Assembly: GCA_024398055.1 (NCBI GenBank)
Contig: CP073749.1
Coordinates: forward strand, 4,464,594-4,528,593
Length of the DNA: 64,000 bases
Reading direction: 5' to 3'
Source: a bacterium SCSIO 12741
GTDB lineage: Bacteria > Bacteroidota > Bacteroidia > Flavobacteriales_G > Salibacteraceae
Position 1 is the first letter of the stretch. Every line of letters begins with the position of its first letter. Positions 1-8,920 of this stretch are shown in pieces. Below the pieces are notes generated by a model. It made no database searches, was not told the DNA's origin, and saw only the letters and a list, made by a program, of their open reading frames with translations. The translations under genes were made by a program, and so were the position numbers.

Positions 1-247
1 CCTGATTTCCCTTTCCATCCGATCCCAAGGTCACCTGGGCTGTAGCGTTAAAAGTGAGTGGGTAGCGGTAGTAGTTCCAAGCAGTCACAGTAAGTGTGGA
101 ATCTGCATAGGCACTGTCTTGTAAAGCGTAAGAGATGGTTTGATCAGACAATTCGTTCTGATCCGCAAAATGAAGGGTGTCATGCTGTTGAGCAACAGCG
201 TAGAAACCTACCAGAACAAAGATTGCAAATGAATAAAATGATTTCAT
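1..247 (-). CDS. secreted protein, partial (C-terminal part outside window)
   Basis: This frame starts at an ATG at 247 and is open to the left edge, so only about 82 N-terminal residues are visible. Residues 1-19 form a signal peptide: short basic start, hydrophobic core with FAIFVLVGFYAV, and an A-Q cleavage-like site. The mature part is rich in Thr, Asn and Tyr and looks extracellular. I do not recognise a family. It begins 2 bp after the stop of the MBL-fold gene, so it is probably the last visible gene of the glmM operon. Secretion is supported by the signal peptide; function is unknown. Confidence 0.7.
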   Translation of the reverse strand, partial: MKSFYSFAIFVLVGFYAVAQQHDTLHFADQNELSDQTISYALQDSAYADSTLTVTAWNYYRYPLTFNATAQVTLGSDGKGNQ

Positions 248-249
248 GA

Positions 250-1011
250 TCAAATAGTTACAGTTAAGCCATCGTAGGCTAAATATACGTTTTCAGGCAA
301 CTCAGCCGACACCTCCCGGTGAAAACCAAGCAAATGCGATATGTGGGTAAAGTAGGCACGCTCTGGTTTTAACTCCTCCACCAAAGCCAATGCCTCTTCC
401 AGGTTCAAATGGGAATAATGCTCCTCAATTCTCAAGGAGTTCAAAACCAATACTTTGCTCCCTTTGATTTTTTCCTTCTCCTCTGATGTAATGGTTTTTG
501 CATCGGTGATGTAGGTCAAATCACCAATACGATAGCCCAACACAGGTAAATTCATGTGCATCACCTCAATAGGCGTCACCTCTATTCCGTCTAACTGAAA
601 GGGAGACCCGTCCAACTCATGCAAGTTTGCACTGGGTGCACCTGGATAACGATTCGCGGCAAATACATAGGCAAAATCTCGTTTCAAGGCTTCACAGACC
701 CTGGGCTGAGCATAGATCTCCATCGGTCTCTTCTGCATGAAATTGTATGGCCTCACATCATCAAAACCAGCCGTATGATCCCGGTGCTCATGGGTAAATA
801 AAATAGCATCCAGCTTAGGAACCTTATGGGTCAGCATTTGCTGCCGAAAATCGGGTCCGGTGTCAATTACCCAAGAGCGGCCATCTACCTCAATCCATAC
901 GGAACTCCTTAGGCGGGTATCTTTGGGATCGTCACTGAGACAAACCGGATGAGTGCTCCCTATTACCGGAATACCTTGAGAGGTTCCGGTGCCTAAAAAG
1001 GTCATTCTCAT
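250..1011 (-). CDS. MBL-fold metallo-hydrolase (PhnP-like)
   Basis: 253-aa cytosolic metallo-beta-lactamase-fold protein. The di-metal signature HEHRDH is at residues 74-79, inside the usual T-H-x-H-x-D-H-T-x-G context. Further ligands are likely the Asp in YITDAKT and the His in FTHISH. The start GTGTSQGIP and the second half resemble the PhnP / cyclic-phosphodiesterase branch of the superfamily found widely in Bacteroidota. Family members hydrolyse phosphodiesters such as cyclic ribose phosphates, but substrate cannot be read from sequence. The start overlaps the stop of the upstream GT-C gene by 4 bp (ATGA), so translation is probably coupled. Confidence 0.88.
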   Translation of the reverse strand: MRMTFLGTGTSQGIPVIGSTHPVCLSDDPKDTRLRSSVWIEVDGRSWVIDTGPDFRQQMLTHKVPKLDAILFTHEHRDHTAGFDDVRPYNFMQKRPMEIYAQPRVCEALKRDFAYVFAANRYPGAPSANLHELDGSPFQLDGIEVTPIEVMHMNLPVLGYRIGDLTYITDAKTITSEEKEKIKGSKVLVLNSLRIEEHYSHLNLEEALALVEELKPERAYFTHISHLLGFHREVSAELPENVYLAYDGLTVTI

Positions 1012-2531
1012 CGTTGGTATTCAATTTTGTAAATGAATCCTTTTTCGTTGTCGTTGTTCGGATTGAGCCAATGTAGCAATCGATCCAAATAGCTGGATTC
1101 TACTTCGGCAATTGGGGTAAGCTTCGCACTAAAGGTTTGCTCGAAACGCACCAATCGACTATCTAATTCATCGGGTTCGAACATGACCAGGTACTTGGCT
1201 CGTTGATCTATTGGGCGATTCAAAATGATGGCAGCCTCTTCGTCGTAGTTGGATTTGGTGATGTAGAATACGCTATTCCAGGAAGTGTCATGTGCATAGA
1301 ATACGGGCAATAGAAAGGTGCTGTATTCGATGGAGCGCTCTACAATGGCACCGTTGAAATTGGGTTGTTCGCCTAAAATCGTCATTACCTCTACCCTACT
1401 TTTCTTGGTACTGGCAGGGGTAACAGCTAACAACAGAATACCGTTGAGCACCCAAAACATGGTCCAGGAAAACTTGTGTACCTTTTTCCAAATCTCTTTT
1501 CTTCCTGGCGATTCAATCCATTCCGTCCACCCCAGGTATCCCAAAAGAATCAAGAAGGGAATAAATGGAACAATAAACCGCTCTTGCTTATTGGGAAAGT
1601 AGCTGTGAAAGGCAAAAAAGATTAAACTCGGAACGGCCAGCATCACGTATTTTCTAACCATTCGTCCGTAACCAAACATCAAAGCCACACTTAAAGGTGG
1701 CAGCAGCAGACCTGCCAGAGTTCCAAAGTACATGTACCATGGCCGGTTAAAATAGGTCTCTGAGTTCCTGAAATTGTACATGATGTACTCCGTAATCTCA
1801 GCAAAAGGCCTTCCCCACAAAAAGAGGTCACCAATTTGGGTAAAGAATAAAGCCACTAACAGAGCTATTCCAAACAGAACGGCCTTGCCAATCTTCTTTT
1901 GAAACAGCAATACTAAGCCAATACCTCCTGCATACAGAATAATCTGAAAGCGCAATGCCATGGCAACACCGACCAGAAATCCGGCAAAAATCACATGCTT
2001 TAGGGGTTGCTTATCTTCCTTGAGTAGCAGCCAAAACGCCCACATCAACGGCGGCACACAAACCAACTCCACCAAGTTCCGAACGCTCAAAATGGGTAAA
2101 AACCACAACAGGGCCATGATCAAAGTCGCATTCCAAGCACGTTCTTCGCCACCGTATTTTTTCACCAAACGGTAGAAAGGAGGAATGAGCAGTAAGGAAT
2201 AGAATCCATGAATAATTCTAACCAGAAACATTTTAGCCGCTGGGGCGGTAATGCCTATGGATTCCAAAAACATGAAGAAGTAGTAATGAAGCCCTACATA
2301 AAACCAGGAGTGACCTGTAGGTGTGGCATCGGGTCTGTTTTGAGGAAGCCAGGCGTTGTAATCCTTTCCATCTAACCAACTTTGGGCAGCTTCAATGATC
2401 AGAAAGTGATCATCATGCATGCCGTACCCTTGAGAAAACAACATAGAAACCAGCCTCGGTATGGTCGCCAGAATTAACAAAGCGGTCAAGGGTTTCAGGT
2501 TCCATTTATCAGCCCAACTACTACTTATCAT
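1008..2531 (-). CDS. GT-C glycosyltransferase, GT22/Alg9-like mannosyltransferase family
   Basis: 507-aa integral membrane protein with about 10-12 predicted membrane segments. Two features place it in the GT-C fold, GT22 (Alg9/PIG-B) type. One is an acidic pair in the first periplasmic loop (MHDD, residues 38-41). The other is NKQERFI at 314-320, which corresponds to the family motif H-K-E-x-R-F. Such enzymes transfer mannose or another sugar from a lipid-phosphate sugar on the outer face of the inner membrane. The 5' end overlaps the SGNH-like gene by 11 bp. With the MBOAT and SGNH genes upstream, this suggests assembly or decoration of a surface glycan; acceptor unknown. Confidence 0.8.
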   Translation of the reverse strand: MISSSWADKWNLKPLTALLILATIPRLVSMLFSQGYGMHDDHFLIIEAAQSWLDGKDYNAWLPQNRPDATPTGHSWFYVGLHYYFFMFLESIGITAPAAKMFLVRIIHGFYSLLLIPPFYRLVKKYGGEERAWNATLIMALLWFLPILSVRNLVELVCVPPLMWAFWLLLKEDKQPLKHVIFAGFLVGVAMALRFQIILYAGGIGLVLLFQKKIGKAVLFGIALLVALFFTQIGDLFLWGRPFAEITEYIMYNFRNSETYFNRPWYMYFGTLAGLLLPPLSVALMFGYGRMVRKYVMLAVPSLIFFAFHSYFPNKQERFIVPFIPFLILLGYLGWTEWIESPGRKEIWKKVHKFSWTMFWVLNGILLLAVTPASTKKSRVEVMTILGEQPNFNGAIVERSIEYSTFLLPVFYAHDTSWNSVFYITKSNYDEEAAIILNRPIDQRAKYLVMFEPDELDSRLVRFEQTFSAKLTPIAEVESSYLDRLLHWLNPNNDNEKGFIYKIEYQR

Positions 2532-3627
2532 AGATCATTCTGAGTTTATCAAGTTCTGCCTTTAACTCCTCCACATTCTGTTCGTCGATCCAAACGCCAA
2601 AGATATCAGGTCTTAATTCTTTTTGGCGGGTTTCCATTCGCTGTTTTAGTATGGGGAACATTTCCTTTCGGGCATGGTGAGAATCCCAATACAAACTTGA
2701 ATCAGAGGTCCATTTATTCACCCCTCCAAAATAATACATCCCACCCGTATAGGCCAGCGAGTCAAGCCATTGCTTGTAATCATCGAAACCATCAGAAATC
2801 AGCAACTCTTTAAAATGCCCGGCTGAAAGTGGATTCACAAATGGATAAAAGCTAACGTTCTCTTCCTCCAAGGATTGCACCGTTTTCTTGTACCACTTTA
2901 AGTTGGCACTGCTCATCTCCAAAGTGTCCCGGTTGTACAATCCTTTATACTGATTTCTGGAAATATCCATGACTTCTTTCAACCAGCCATTGCCGCGTTT
3001 GCTTAACGTTAACTCTCTCCACCCTCCGGTTCGTGAACCTCGGTTGTTGTATTGATATTGAATATCAAGCCCCAGTGAATCGCCACGAGTGGTATTATAG
3101 TGCAGGCAAGCTTCAGAATCTTTGAGTCCTTGAAAGGATAGGTATTTCTTAATGACTTCAAACTTCGCCCATTTCCTTCCTTCCAGAAGTTCTAAATCCA
3201 AGAGGGAGTCTTTCTCTTCTGACAGATTACTAAAGGAGTAGAAATCCAGGCCAAACCACACCTCTTCCAGGTCTTCGTTGTTTAAAGCGAACTGAAGCAC
3301 CTTGTGCATTTCATAGGTACTGCCGCTTGTTAAGGCCAGATTGAAACCAGGATTTGTTTCACCGCTAAATGCCGAAATATCCGGAGCCAGATACTCCATT
3401 CTGGAAGTCCCCAGAAACACTCTTTTTTCGGACTTTATACTCCATTGCAAGGGCTTCAAGGAACGGGTATATCGGTGGTAATCTGGTTTGTAAAAACGAT
3501 CAGATTCAGTGGAGGCTTTCGAAGCAAATCGATAAGGATCTACCTTCCAGTTGTATTGAAACACACTGTAGCCGATTCCCAAAAAGGAAACGAGAAAGAG
3601 GATCAGGTATATCAGAGAGCGCTTCAA
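2521..3627 (-). CDS. SGNH-hydrolase-like protein, partner of MBOAT O-acyltransferase
   Basis: 368 aa with one N-terminal membrane anchor (residues about 5-23) and a periplasmic remainder. It shows an SGNH-like layout. Block I is G-T-S-R at residues 73-76. The catalytic-type D-S-H-H is near the C-terminus (315-318), fitting the D-x-x-H dyad. It overlaps the MBOAT gene by 4 bp. In alginate (AlgI/AlgJ-AlgX), DltB/DltD and similar systems, such a pair works together: the MBOAT moves an acyl group across the membrane and the SGNH-like partner places it on a sugar polymer. By analogy this one is probably the periplasmic acyl acceptor/transferase. Sequence divergence is high, so the call relies on motifs and neighbourhood. 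Confidence 0.68.
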   Translation of the reverse strand: MKRSLIYLILFLVSFLGIGYSVFQYNWKVDPYRFASKASTESDRFYKPDYHRYTRSLKPLQWSIKSEKRVFLGTSRMEYLAPDISAFSGETNPGFNLALTSGSTYEMHKVLQFALNNEDLEEVWFGLDFYSFSNLSEEKDSLLDLELLEGRKWAKFEVIKKYLSFQGLKDSEACLHYNTTRGDSLGLDIQYQYNNRGSRTGGWRELTLSKRGNGWLKEVMDISRNQYKGLYNRDTLEMSSANLKWYKKTVQSLEEENVSFYPFVNPLSAGHFKELLISDGFDDYKQWLDSLAYTGGMYYFGGVNKWTSDSSLYWDSHHARKEMFPILKQRMETRQKELRPDIFGVWIDEQNVEELKAELDKLRMIYDK

Positions 3628-5018
3628 AATCCGAAATAAATAAATTCTGAAATTTCATTTAAACTCATGATCACCGCTGAAAACGTGGCCACTTGAAAAG
3701 CCAAACGATACCAGGTAGGACGGAATGACTCGGCCAGCTTATTGGTGTTGGGCACAAGCCAGATAAAGGCAAGCGCCAAAACAATACATAAACCCGGATC
3801 AATGGGAAAAGCATTGACATGAGATAGCTGCCAGGAAAAACCCATTCCCGTTTGTCCAAGCATTCCCTTAAATACCTTCAAGGCATCATCAACGCTCGTA
3901 GCTCGGAAAAAGACCCAAGCTATATGAACAAACAAAAAGGTGATCAGCCAGGCTATTGGGTTAGGAAGCCGAACGCCCACCTTTGTCCAAAGTCGATGAA
4001 TCACTGTTGCAATTCCATGCAGAACACCCCAAATGACAAAGGTCCACCCTGCGCCATGCCAAATACCACCTAACAAAAAAGTGAGAAACAGGTTGCGGTA
4101 GGTCTTCCCTTCTCCGGAGCGATTCCCTCCCATGGGAATGTATAGGTAATCTCTAAGAAAGCGGCTCAGAGTCATGTGCCAGCGTTTCCAGAAATCCTGA
4201 ATATCAACCGCCCGGTAAGGTGAATTGAAATTGAAGGGAAGTTTAATGTTAAACATCCAGGCAAGACCAATGGCCATGTCCGTATAACCACTAAAATCAA
4301 AGTAGAGCTGCAAGGTGTAGGAAAGGCTGCTTACCCAGGCATCCTCAAAACTCAACACGGGCAGTTGATCGAAACCCACTGTGGCGAGCCGGGCAAAATT
4401 GTCGGCAATCAAAACTTTCTTGGCCAAACCAATAGAGAAGATATAACTCCCCTTAGCAATGTTGTCCCAACGAATGCGATTAACCCATGACTGGGCAAAT
4501 TGAGGCATCATCTCCAAATGATGGACGATGGGGCCTGCGATGAGTTGAGGGAAAAAGGTGACAAAAAGGGCATAATTGAGAAAGGATGATTCCCGTGTTA
4601 CCCTTTTGTATGAATCCACCAAATAGGCAATTTGCTGAAAGGTAAAGAAGCTGATAGCCAGGGGCAGAATCCAATGCGTGAGTGGTAAAGGCTCCGGCAA
4701 TAGATTCAGAAAATTGATATTGGTAAGTACAAAATCAGTGTACTTAAAAACACCCAACAAAGCCAGGTTAACGACGATACCAAGAATGAGCAATGGTTTG
4801 GATCGCTTAATCACCAATTGCCGCCCCAAAGCATAATTAAAGAACAGGGAAAACAGCAGAACGATGAGAAAGTCAGGCTTCCACCAGGCATAAAAGCCCA
4901 AGGAGGCCAACACCAACCAAGCTTTGGAAAAAGAGGCCGATAATCGACCGAGAATAAAATAGACTCCTACCGCAATGGGAAGGAAAACAAAAATGAATTC
5001 GTAGGAGTTAAAAAGCAC
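3624..5018 (-). CDS. MBOAT family membrane-bound O-acyltransferase (AlgI/DltB-like)
   Basis: 464-aa polytopic membrane protein of the AlgI/PatA/DltB branch. Diagnostic blocks are D-F-W-K-R-W-H (275-281), Y-I-P-M-G-G-N-R (293-300) and G-G-I-W-H-G-A-G-W (317-325), with His321 as the expected catalytic histidine. The length is normal for the family. It carries acyl (usually acetyl) groups from the cytoplasm to a periplasmic sugar acceptor. It lies 9 bp after the broken cysteine desulfurase gene and overlaps the SGNH partner. The gene set glmM-MBOAT-SGNH-GT22 points to O-acylated surface polysaccharide or glycolipid. Confidence 0.9.
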   Translation of the reverse strand: MLFNSYEFIFVFLPIAVGVYFILGRLSASFSKAWLVLASLGFYAWWKPDFLIVLLFSLFFNYALGRQLVIKRSKPLLILGIVVNLALLGVFKYTDFVLTNINFLNLLPEPLPLTHWILPLAISFFTFQQIAYLVDSYKRVTRESSFLNYALFVTFFPQLIAGPIVHHLEMMPQFAQSWVNRIRWDNIAKGSYIFSIGLAKKVLIADNFARLATVGFDQLPVLSFEDAWVSSLSYTLQLYFDFSGYTDMAIGLAWMFNIKLPFNFNSPYRAVDIQDFWKRWHMTLSRFLRDYLYIPMGGNRSGEGKTYRNLFLTFLLGGIWHGAGWTFVIWGVLHGIATVIHRLWTKVGVRLPNPIAWLITFLFVHIAWVFFRATSVDDALKVFKGMLGQTGMGFSWQLSHVNAFPIDPGLCIVLALAFIWLVPNTNKLAESFRPTWYRLAFQVATFSAVIMSLNEISEFIYFGF

Positions 5019-5027
5019 TTGGTGAGA

Positions 5028-6159
5028 TTAGGCATAAAAATCAGCCAGCTTCTCCACGGCATAATCAATTTCTTCGCGGGTAGTAAACCGGGAAAATGAA
5101 AACCGTACAGCTGGTCGCATACCATCTGAACCAATACCTTCTAATACGTGAGAACCTTTAGCCGCACCACTGGAACAGGCACTACCACCAGAAGCAGCAA
5201 TTCCCATAATATCCAGATTAAACAGCAACATTCCCCTTTATCCATGGGTGGCAAGGAAACATTCAATACCGTATACAAGGAACTTCCTTTAGGATCACCA
5301 TTAAAAGCAATGCCTTCAATCTTCTCCTCCAGTTGCTCAATCATATACATTTTCAAGCCTTTAACATGCTCGATGTGATCATCCACATGATCATTGGCCA
5401 ATTGCAGAGCTTTAGCCAAACCTACAATACCGTATACGTTTTCCGTTCCCGCTCTCAAACCTCTTTCCTGACCACCACCGGTAATCAATGAAGGAATGTG
5501 TAGGCTCTTATTTACATATAAGAAGCCAACACCTTTTGGACCGTGAAACTTATGAGCGGCACAAGTAGCAAAATGTACATTGAGGTTACTAAAATCGAAG
5601 GCATAGTGCCCCATGGTTTGAACCGTATCGGAATGGAAGATGGCGTCGTATTTTTTGCACAACTCCCCTACTTTCTTAATTGGAAGCAGGTTTCCAATTT
5701 CATTGTTCGCATGCATCAGCGAAACAAAAGACTTCTCGTTGTTGGCCAGAAGTTCTTCCAGGTGATTCAGGTCAACGTACCCATTTTCATCCAAGCGAAC
5801 CTTGCTCAACTTAATCCCTTCCAGTTCGGCCGCTTCCTCCATGGTATCCAACACCGCGTGGTGCTCAATTTCAGAGGTAATGGCGTGCTTTACTCCGAGG
5901 TGTTTTAGTGAATTACGAATGGCCATGTTATCGGCTTCTGTTCCCCAGAAGTAAAAATAATCTCTCCAGGTGTTACGTGAAGCATGGCCGCAATCTGACG
6001 GCGCGCTACCTCAATCTTAGCTTTGATTTTACGGCCAAAGGAATGCGTTGACGAAGGATTGCCAAAGCCCTCCTGCAATACCGGAATCATTTCCTCTACT
6101 ACGAGTGGATCAATGGGCGTGGTGGCTGCATTATCGAGGTATACGTGCTTGATTTTCAT
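5028..6159 (-). pseudogene. iscS: cysteine desulfurase (NifS/IscS class), broken by two 1-bp frameshifts
   Basis: PLP enzyme that takes sulfur from cysteine for Fe-S clusters and tRNA thiolation. The reading frame is split in three: residues 1-72 from ATG 6159 (YLDNAATTP present), a middle part beginning ADNMAIRN after about 5943, and the end from about 5231 with the catalytic loop S-G-G-S-A-C-S-S-G. Both breaks sit at four-G runs on the coding strand (5943-5946 and 5233-5236). Adding one base at each restores the conserved S-G-G-T-E-A and K-G-E-M-L-L-F blocks and a protein of about 377 aa. Nothing else is decayed. A sequencing or assembly error is as likely as a real pseudogene. The start overlaps the glmM stop by 4 bp. 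Confidence 0.85.
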
Positions 6160-7544
6160 TTAATAATCTCCTTAATATCACTAATAATTTTATTAGCCAG
6201 GTTGTTGGCCGTATTCAGGTTTTCACTTTCTGTGTAAATCCGAATGATGGGTTCTGTATTTGATTTTCTCAAATGTACCCACTCGTTGTCGAAGTCAATT
6301 TTTACGCCGTCAATCTTGTTAACAGGGTACTTTTTATACTTCTTCTCAATCTCTACCAATACCCGATCTACATCAATCTCTGGAGTGAGCTCGATTTTGT
6401 TTTTGGAAATATGGTAGTTCGGGTAAGTCGCTTTTAGAATTGAAGCCGTTTTATTGGACTTGGCCAAATGGGTAAGGAACAAAGCGATTCCAACCAAAGC
6501 ATCACGACCGTAGTGCAATTCCGGGTAAATGATTCCGCCATTCCCTTCTCCACCAATTACCGCGTCGATGGACTTCATCTTCTCCACTACATTTACTTCA
6601 CCCACAGCTGAAGCTTCATAGCTCTGACCGTGTTTGGTGGTAATGTCTCTCAAAGCACGAGTGGATGATAGGTTGGAAACGGTATTTCCGGGAGTATGTC
6701 CCAAAATGTAATCCGCAACAGCAACCAGGGTGTATTCCTCTCCAAACATTTCACCGTCTTCGCAAACCAAGGCGAGACGATCAACATCTGGGTCCACGAC
6801 AATACCCAAGTGGGCATCATACTTCGTCACCATGGAAGAAATCTCCGTTAGGTTTTCGGGAAGCGGCTCTGGATTATGAGCAAAGTGTCCTGTAGGTTCG
6901 CAATGCAGCTCATGAACCTCTGTAACGCCTAAGGCCTTAAGCATAGCCGGAACATATATTCCACCGGTTGAATTCACAGCATCAACTACAATGCGGAAAT
7001 TCTTTTTGCGAATAGCTTCAACATCTACCAAGGGTAGAGCCAAAATACTTTCAATATGTTTTTCCAGGTAAGAGTCATCCTGGGTATAAGAACCGATGTC
7101 TTTTACATCAGCAAATTGATAGTCTTCTTTTTCAGCAATGGCTAAAACCTCTGCACCATCCTTAGCACTGATGAATTCACCTTTTTCGTTCAAAAGTTTT
7201 AGCGCATTCCATTGCTTCGGATTATGACTTGCCGTAAGAATGATTCCGGCATCGGCATTTTCCATCTCCACTGCCACTTCTACAGTTGGCGTGGTGGTTA
7301 GTCCAAGGTCTACTACGTCTATGCCCAATCCCTGAAGAGATCCGGTAACCAATCGGCTAACCATATTTCCGGAAATCCGGGCGTCACGTCCTATGATGAT
7401 CTTCAGTCGCTTATCGGCATTTCTATCCTTAACCCAGGTACCAAACGCAGAAGCAAATTTTACAATATCGGGAGGGGTCAATCCTTCGCCTGGTGCACCC
7501 CCGATGGTGCCGCGAATTCCTGAAATTGATTTTATCAGTGTCAT
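6156..7544 (-). CDS. glmM: phosphoglucosamine mutase (alpha-D-phosphohexomutase family)
   Basis: 462-aa enzyme of the phosphohexomutase family, most likely converting glucosamine-6-phosphate to glucosamine-1-phosphate for UDP-GlcNAc synthesis. The active-site serine loop T-A-S-H-N-P is at residues 104-109 with catalytic Ser106. The metal loop D-P-D-V-D-R is at 251-256. The sugar loop G-E-G-N-G-G lies in the middle, and the phosphate-binding R-K-S-N-T-E-P near the C-terminus. The N-terminus S-G-I-R-G-T fits the family. It is the first gene of the 7544-to-1 operon and has a good Bacteroidota promoter 39 nt upstream. Phosphomannomutase activity cannot be excluded from sequence. Confidence 0.85.
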   Translation of the reverse strand: MTLIKSISGIRGTIGGAPGEGLTPPDIVKFASAFGTWVKDRNADKRLKIIIGRDARISGNMVSRLVTGSLQGLGIDVVDLGLTTTPTVEVAVEMENADAGIILTASHNPKQWNALKLLNEKGEFISAKDGAEVLAIAEKEDYQFADVKDIGSYTQDDSYLEKHIESILALPLVDVEAIRKKNFRIVVDAVNSTGGIYVPAMLKALGVTEVHELHCEPTGHFAHNPEPLPENLTEISSMVTKYDAHLGIVVDPDVDRLALVCEDGEMFGEEYTLVAVADYILGHTPGNTVSNLSSTRALRDITTKHGQSYEASAVGEVNVVEKMKSIDAVIGGEGNGGIIYPELHYGRDALVGIALFLTHLAKSNKTASILKATYPNYHISKNKIELTPEIDVDRVLVEIEKKYKKYPVNKIDGVKIDFDNEWVHLRKSNTEPIIRIYTESENLNTANNLANKIISDIKEIIK

Positions 7545-7582
7545 CTGTTTTCTTTACTGCCTAATGGGGCAAAACAAGCGAA

Positions 7583-7610
7583 CAAATATAAATTTATCTC
7601 ACGTGTCCAA
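7583..7610 (-). promoter_or_regulatory. Bacteroidota-type promoter of the glmM operon
   Basis: On the minus strand a perfect -7 box TATATTTG (7590-7583) matches TAnnTTTG. A TTG (7610-7608) lies 17 nt upstream, as expected for the -33 element. The box ends 38 nt before the glmM start codon, leaving a normal short leader. Confidence 0.6.
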
Positions 7611-7673
7611 TAGCTGGCTATAGGATTATTTGAGCCAGTTTTTTAACAGCTTATCGGTGAGAAAAACAAGGGG

Positions 7674-8756
7674 CTATTTGCTGGATTCTTTTCTAAAAAT
7701 ACCGTAGAATTCGTGACCGACATTATACTCGGGATTAATCTTAAACAACACCCCGTGCTGAAAGGAACTGTAAGCATAAGCAAGTCCTTTGTTTTGGGGA
7801 TTGATGTACCACTCGTTTAGGATGGATTGCTTATCCCAAGATTCTGCCTGAAGTTCTTTTTCACGACCAATGTAATCACCTGCCGCCCGGCGTTTGGAAG
7901 AATCGGCAACCAGTTTAGGTTTGTTTTTCCGTCCCTTTCCCTTCAATGAGGTTTTGATCTTATAGGTATAGTACTCGACAGGATTAAGTCCTTCCTGTTT
8001 CAATAATTCCTTTAGGCCTTTACCATCAAAATAGTTCACGTGGTTAATGAGCAATTCGGAAGGCTCGTGATGGTTTTTGTATCGCAAATAATGCTTCCAA
8101 ACATCCTCCTGGCCATTGGGGGTAATAAAATGGAAGAGTCCACCCTTCTTCAGGTACTTTTTCACCTGCTGCACCACCAGTCGCACATCGGTAACGTGCT
8201 CTAAAATATCTCGGGCGATAACCAGGTCGAATCGATTGTCCAATTCAACCACATGCCTATCGGGTATTCCCTGAACAGTGGCATATCCATGATGGCTCTT
8301 ATTGAAATCCAACACTTCCTGATTCACATCCATAACGGTTACCTGTGCCTCAGGAAATACAAATTGGATCCCCTGACTAAAGTACCCCGATCCAGGACCT
8401 AGCTCCAAAATCTGTTGAGGCTGCTCGCCCCGCTTCTGCAATCCACGGGCGAAAAGAACACCCCGACGAAAATTGCGAACCGCGTTGCGCTGCATTTCTT
8501 GTTGCCCTGAGCGAAGGCCCTCTTCTATGTAGTAAGCCAAACAGCCGCGAGCCGTTTCTTCTTCATTAAGCATGGGATCCAATTGGGTGTGCTGGCAGTT
8601 GGGACACTTTACCAAATCCGAAGATTGAATATCCCAATAATCAACTTCACCAATTTTAATTCCTTCCTGAGAACCACATACCCGGCATGGTTCTTTGCGA
8701 ACGCATTTTTCACCCGTTAAAGGGGCCGGTAAGCCTTTGAGCATGGAGCCAATCAT
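7674..8756 (-). CDS. class I SAM-dependent methyltransferase with N-terminal zinc ribbon
   Basis: 360 aa. Residues 24-54 carry two C-x-x-C pairs (C24/C27 and C51/C54), the usual zinc-ribbon start of SAM methyltransferases that act on sugars or other small metabolites. The Rossmann motif I ILELGPGSGYF is at about 116-126, followed by an acidic motif II (TVMDVN) and the post-I motif DLVIARDILEHV. The C-terminal third is basic and specific to this protein. The gene stands alone, with a possible -7 box only 4 nt upstream of the ATG. Substrate unknown; it may modify a nucleotide sugar or lipid-linked sugar. Confidence 0.8.
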   Translation of the reverse strand: MIGSMLKGLPAPLTGEKCVRKEPCRVCGSQEGIKIGEVDYWDIQSSDLVKCPNCQHTQLDPMLNEEETARGCLAYYIEEGLRSGQQEMQRNAVRNFRRGVLFARGLQKRGEQPQQILELGPGSGYFSQGIQFVFPEAQVTVMDVNQEVLDFNKSHHGYATVQGIPDRHVVELDNRFDLVIARDILEHVTDVRLVVQQVKKYLKKGGLFHFITPNGQEDVWKHYLRYKNHHEPSELLINHVNYFDGKGLKELLKQEGLNPVEYYTYKIKTSLKGKGRKNKPKLVADSSKRRAAGDYIGREKELQAESWDKQSILNEWYINPQNKGLAYAYSSFQHGVLFKINPEYNVGHEFYGIFRKESSK

Positions 8757-8760
8757 GTCG

Positions 8761-8768
8761 CGAAATTA
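8761..8768 (-). promoter_or_regulatory. possible -7 box of the methyltransferase gene, near-leaderless
   Basis: The minus strand reads TAATTTCG, one mismatch from TAnnTTTG, then 4 nt, then the ATG at 8756. With the transcript normally starting a few bases after this box, the mRNA would begin at or next to the start codon. Confidence 0.35.
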
Positions 8769-8885
8769 GCACATTTATTGAGGCCGAAAAACGGCACTAC
8801 CATCAGTTATTCCGGGAGAAAACACGCTGTTAATTTCTTTTTAACAACTTATAAATGCCCACAATGTACCAGGATTCAAAATTTC

Positions 8886-8893
8886 TACATTTG
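8886..8893 (+). promoter_or_regulatory. -7 box of the TPR-comA-aroE operon
   Basis: TACATTTG is a perfect match to TAnnTTTG, 27 nt before the ATG at 8921. No clear TTG is seen at the -33 position. Confidence 0.5.
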
Positions 8894-8920
8894 TTTGTAC
8901 CCCTATTCGAGTCTTAGTAT

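Noticed and set aside
5141-5378. Separate small genes within the cysteine desulfurase region
   Set aside because: These open frames are pieces of the frameshifted gene or shadows of it.
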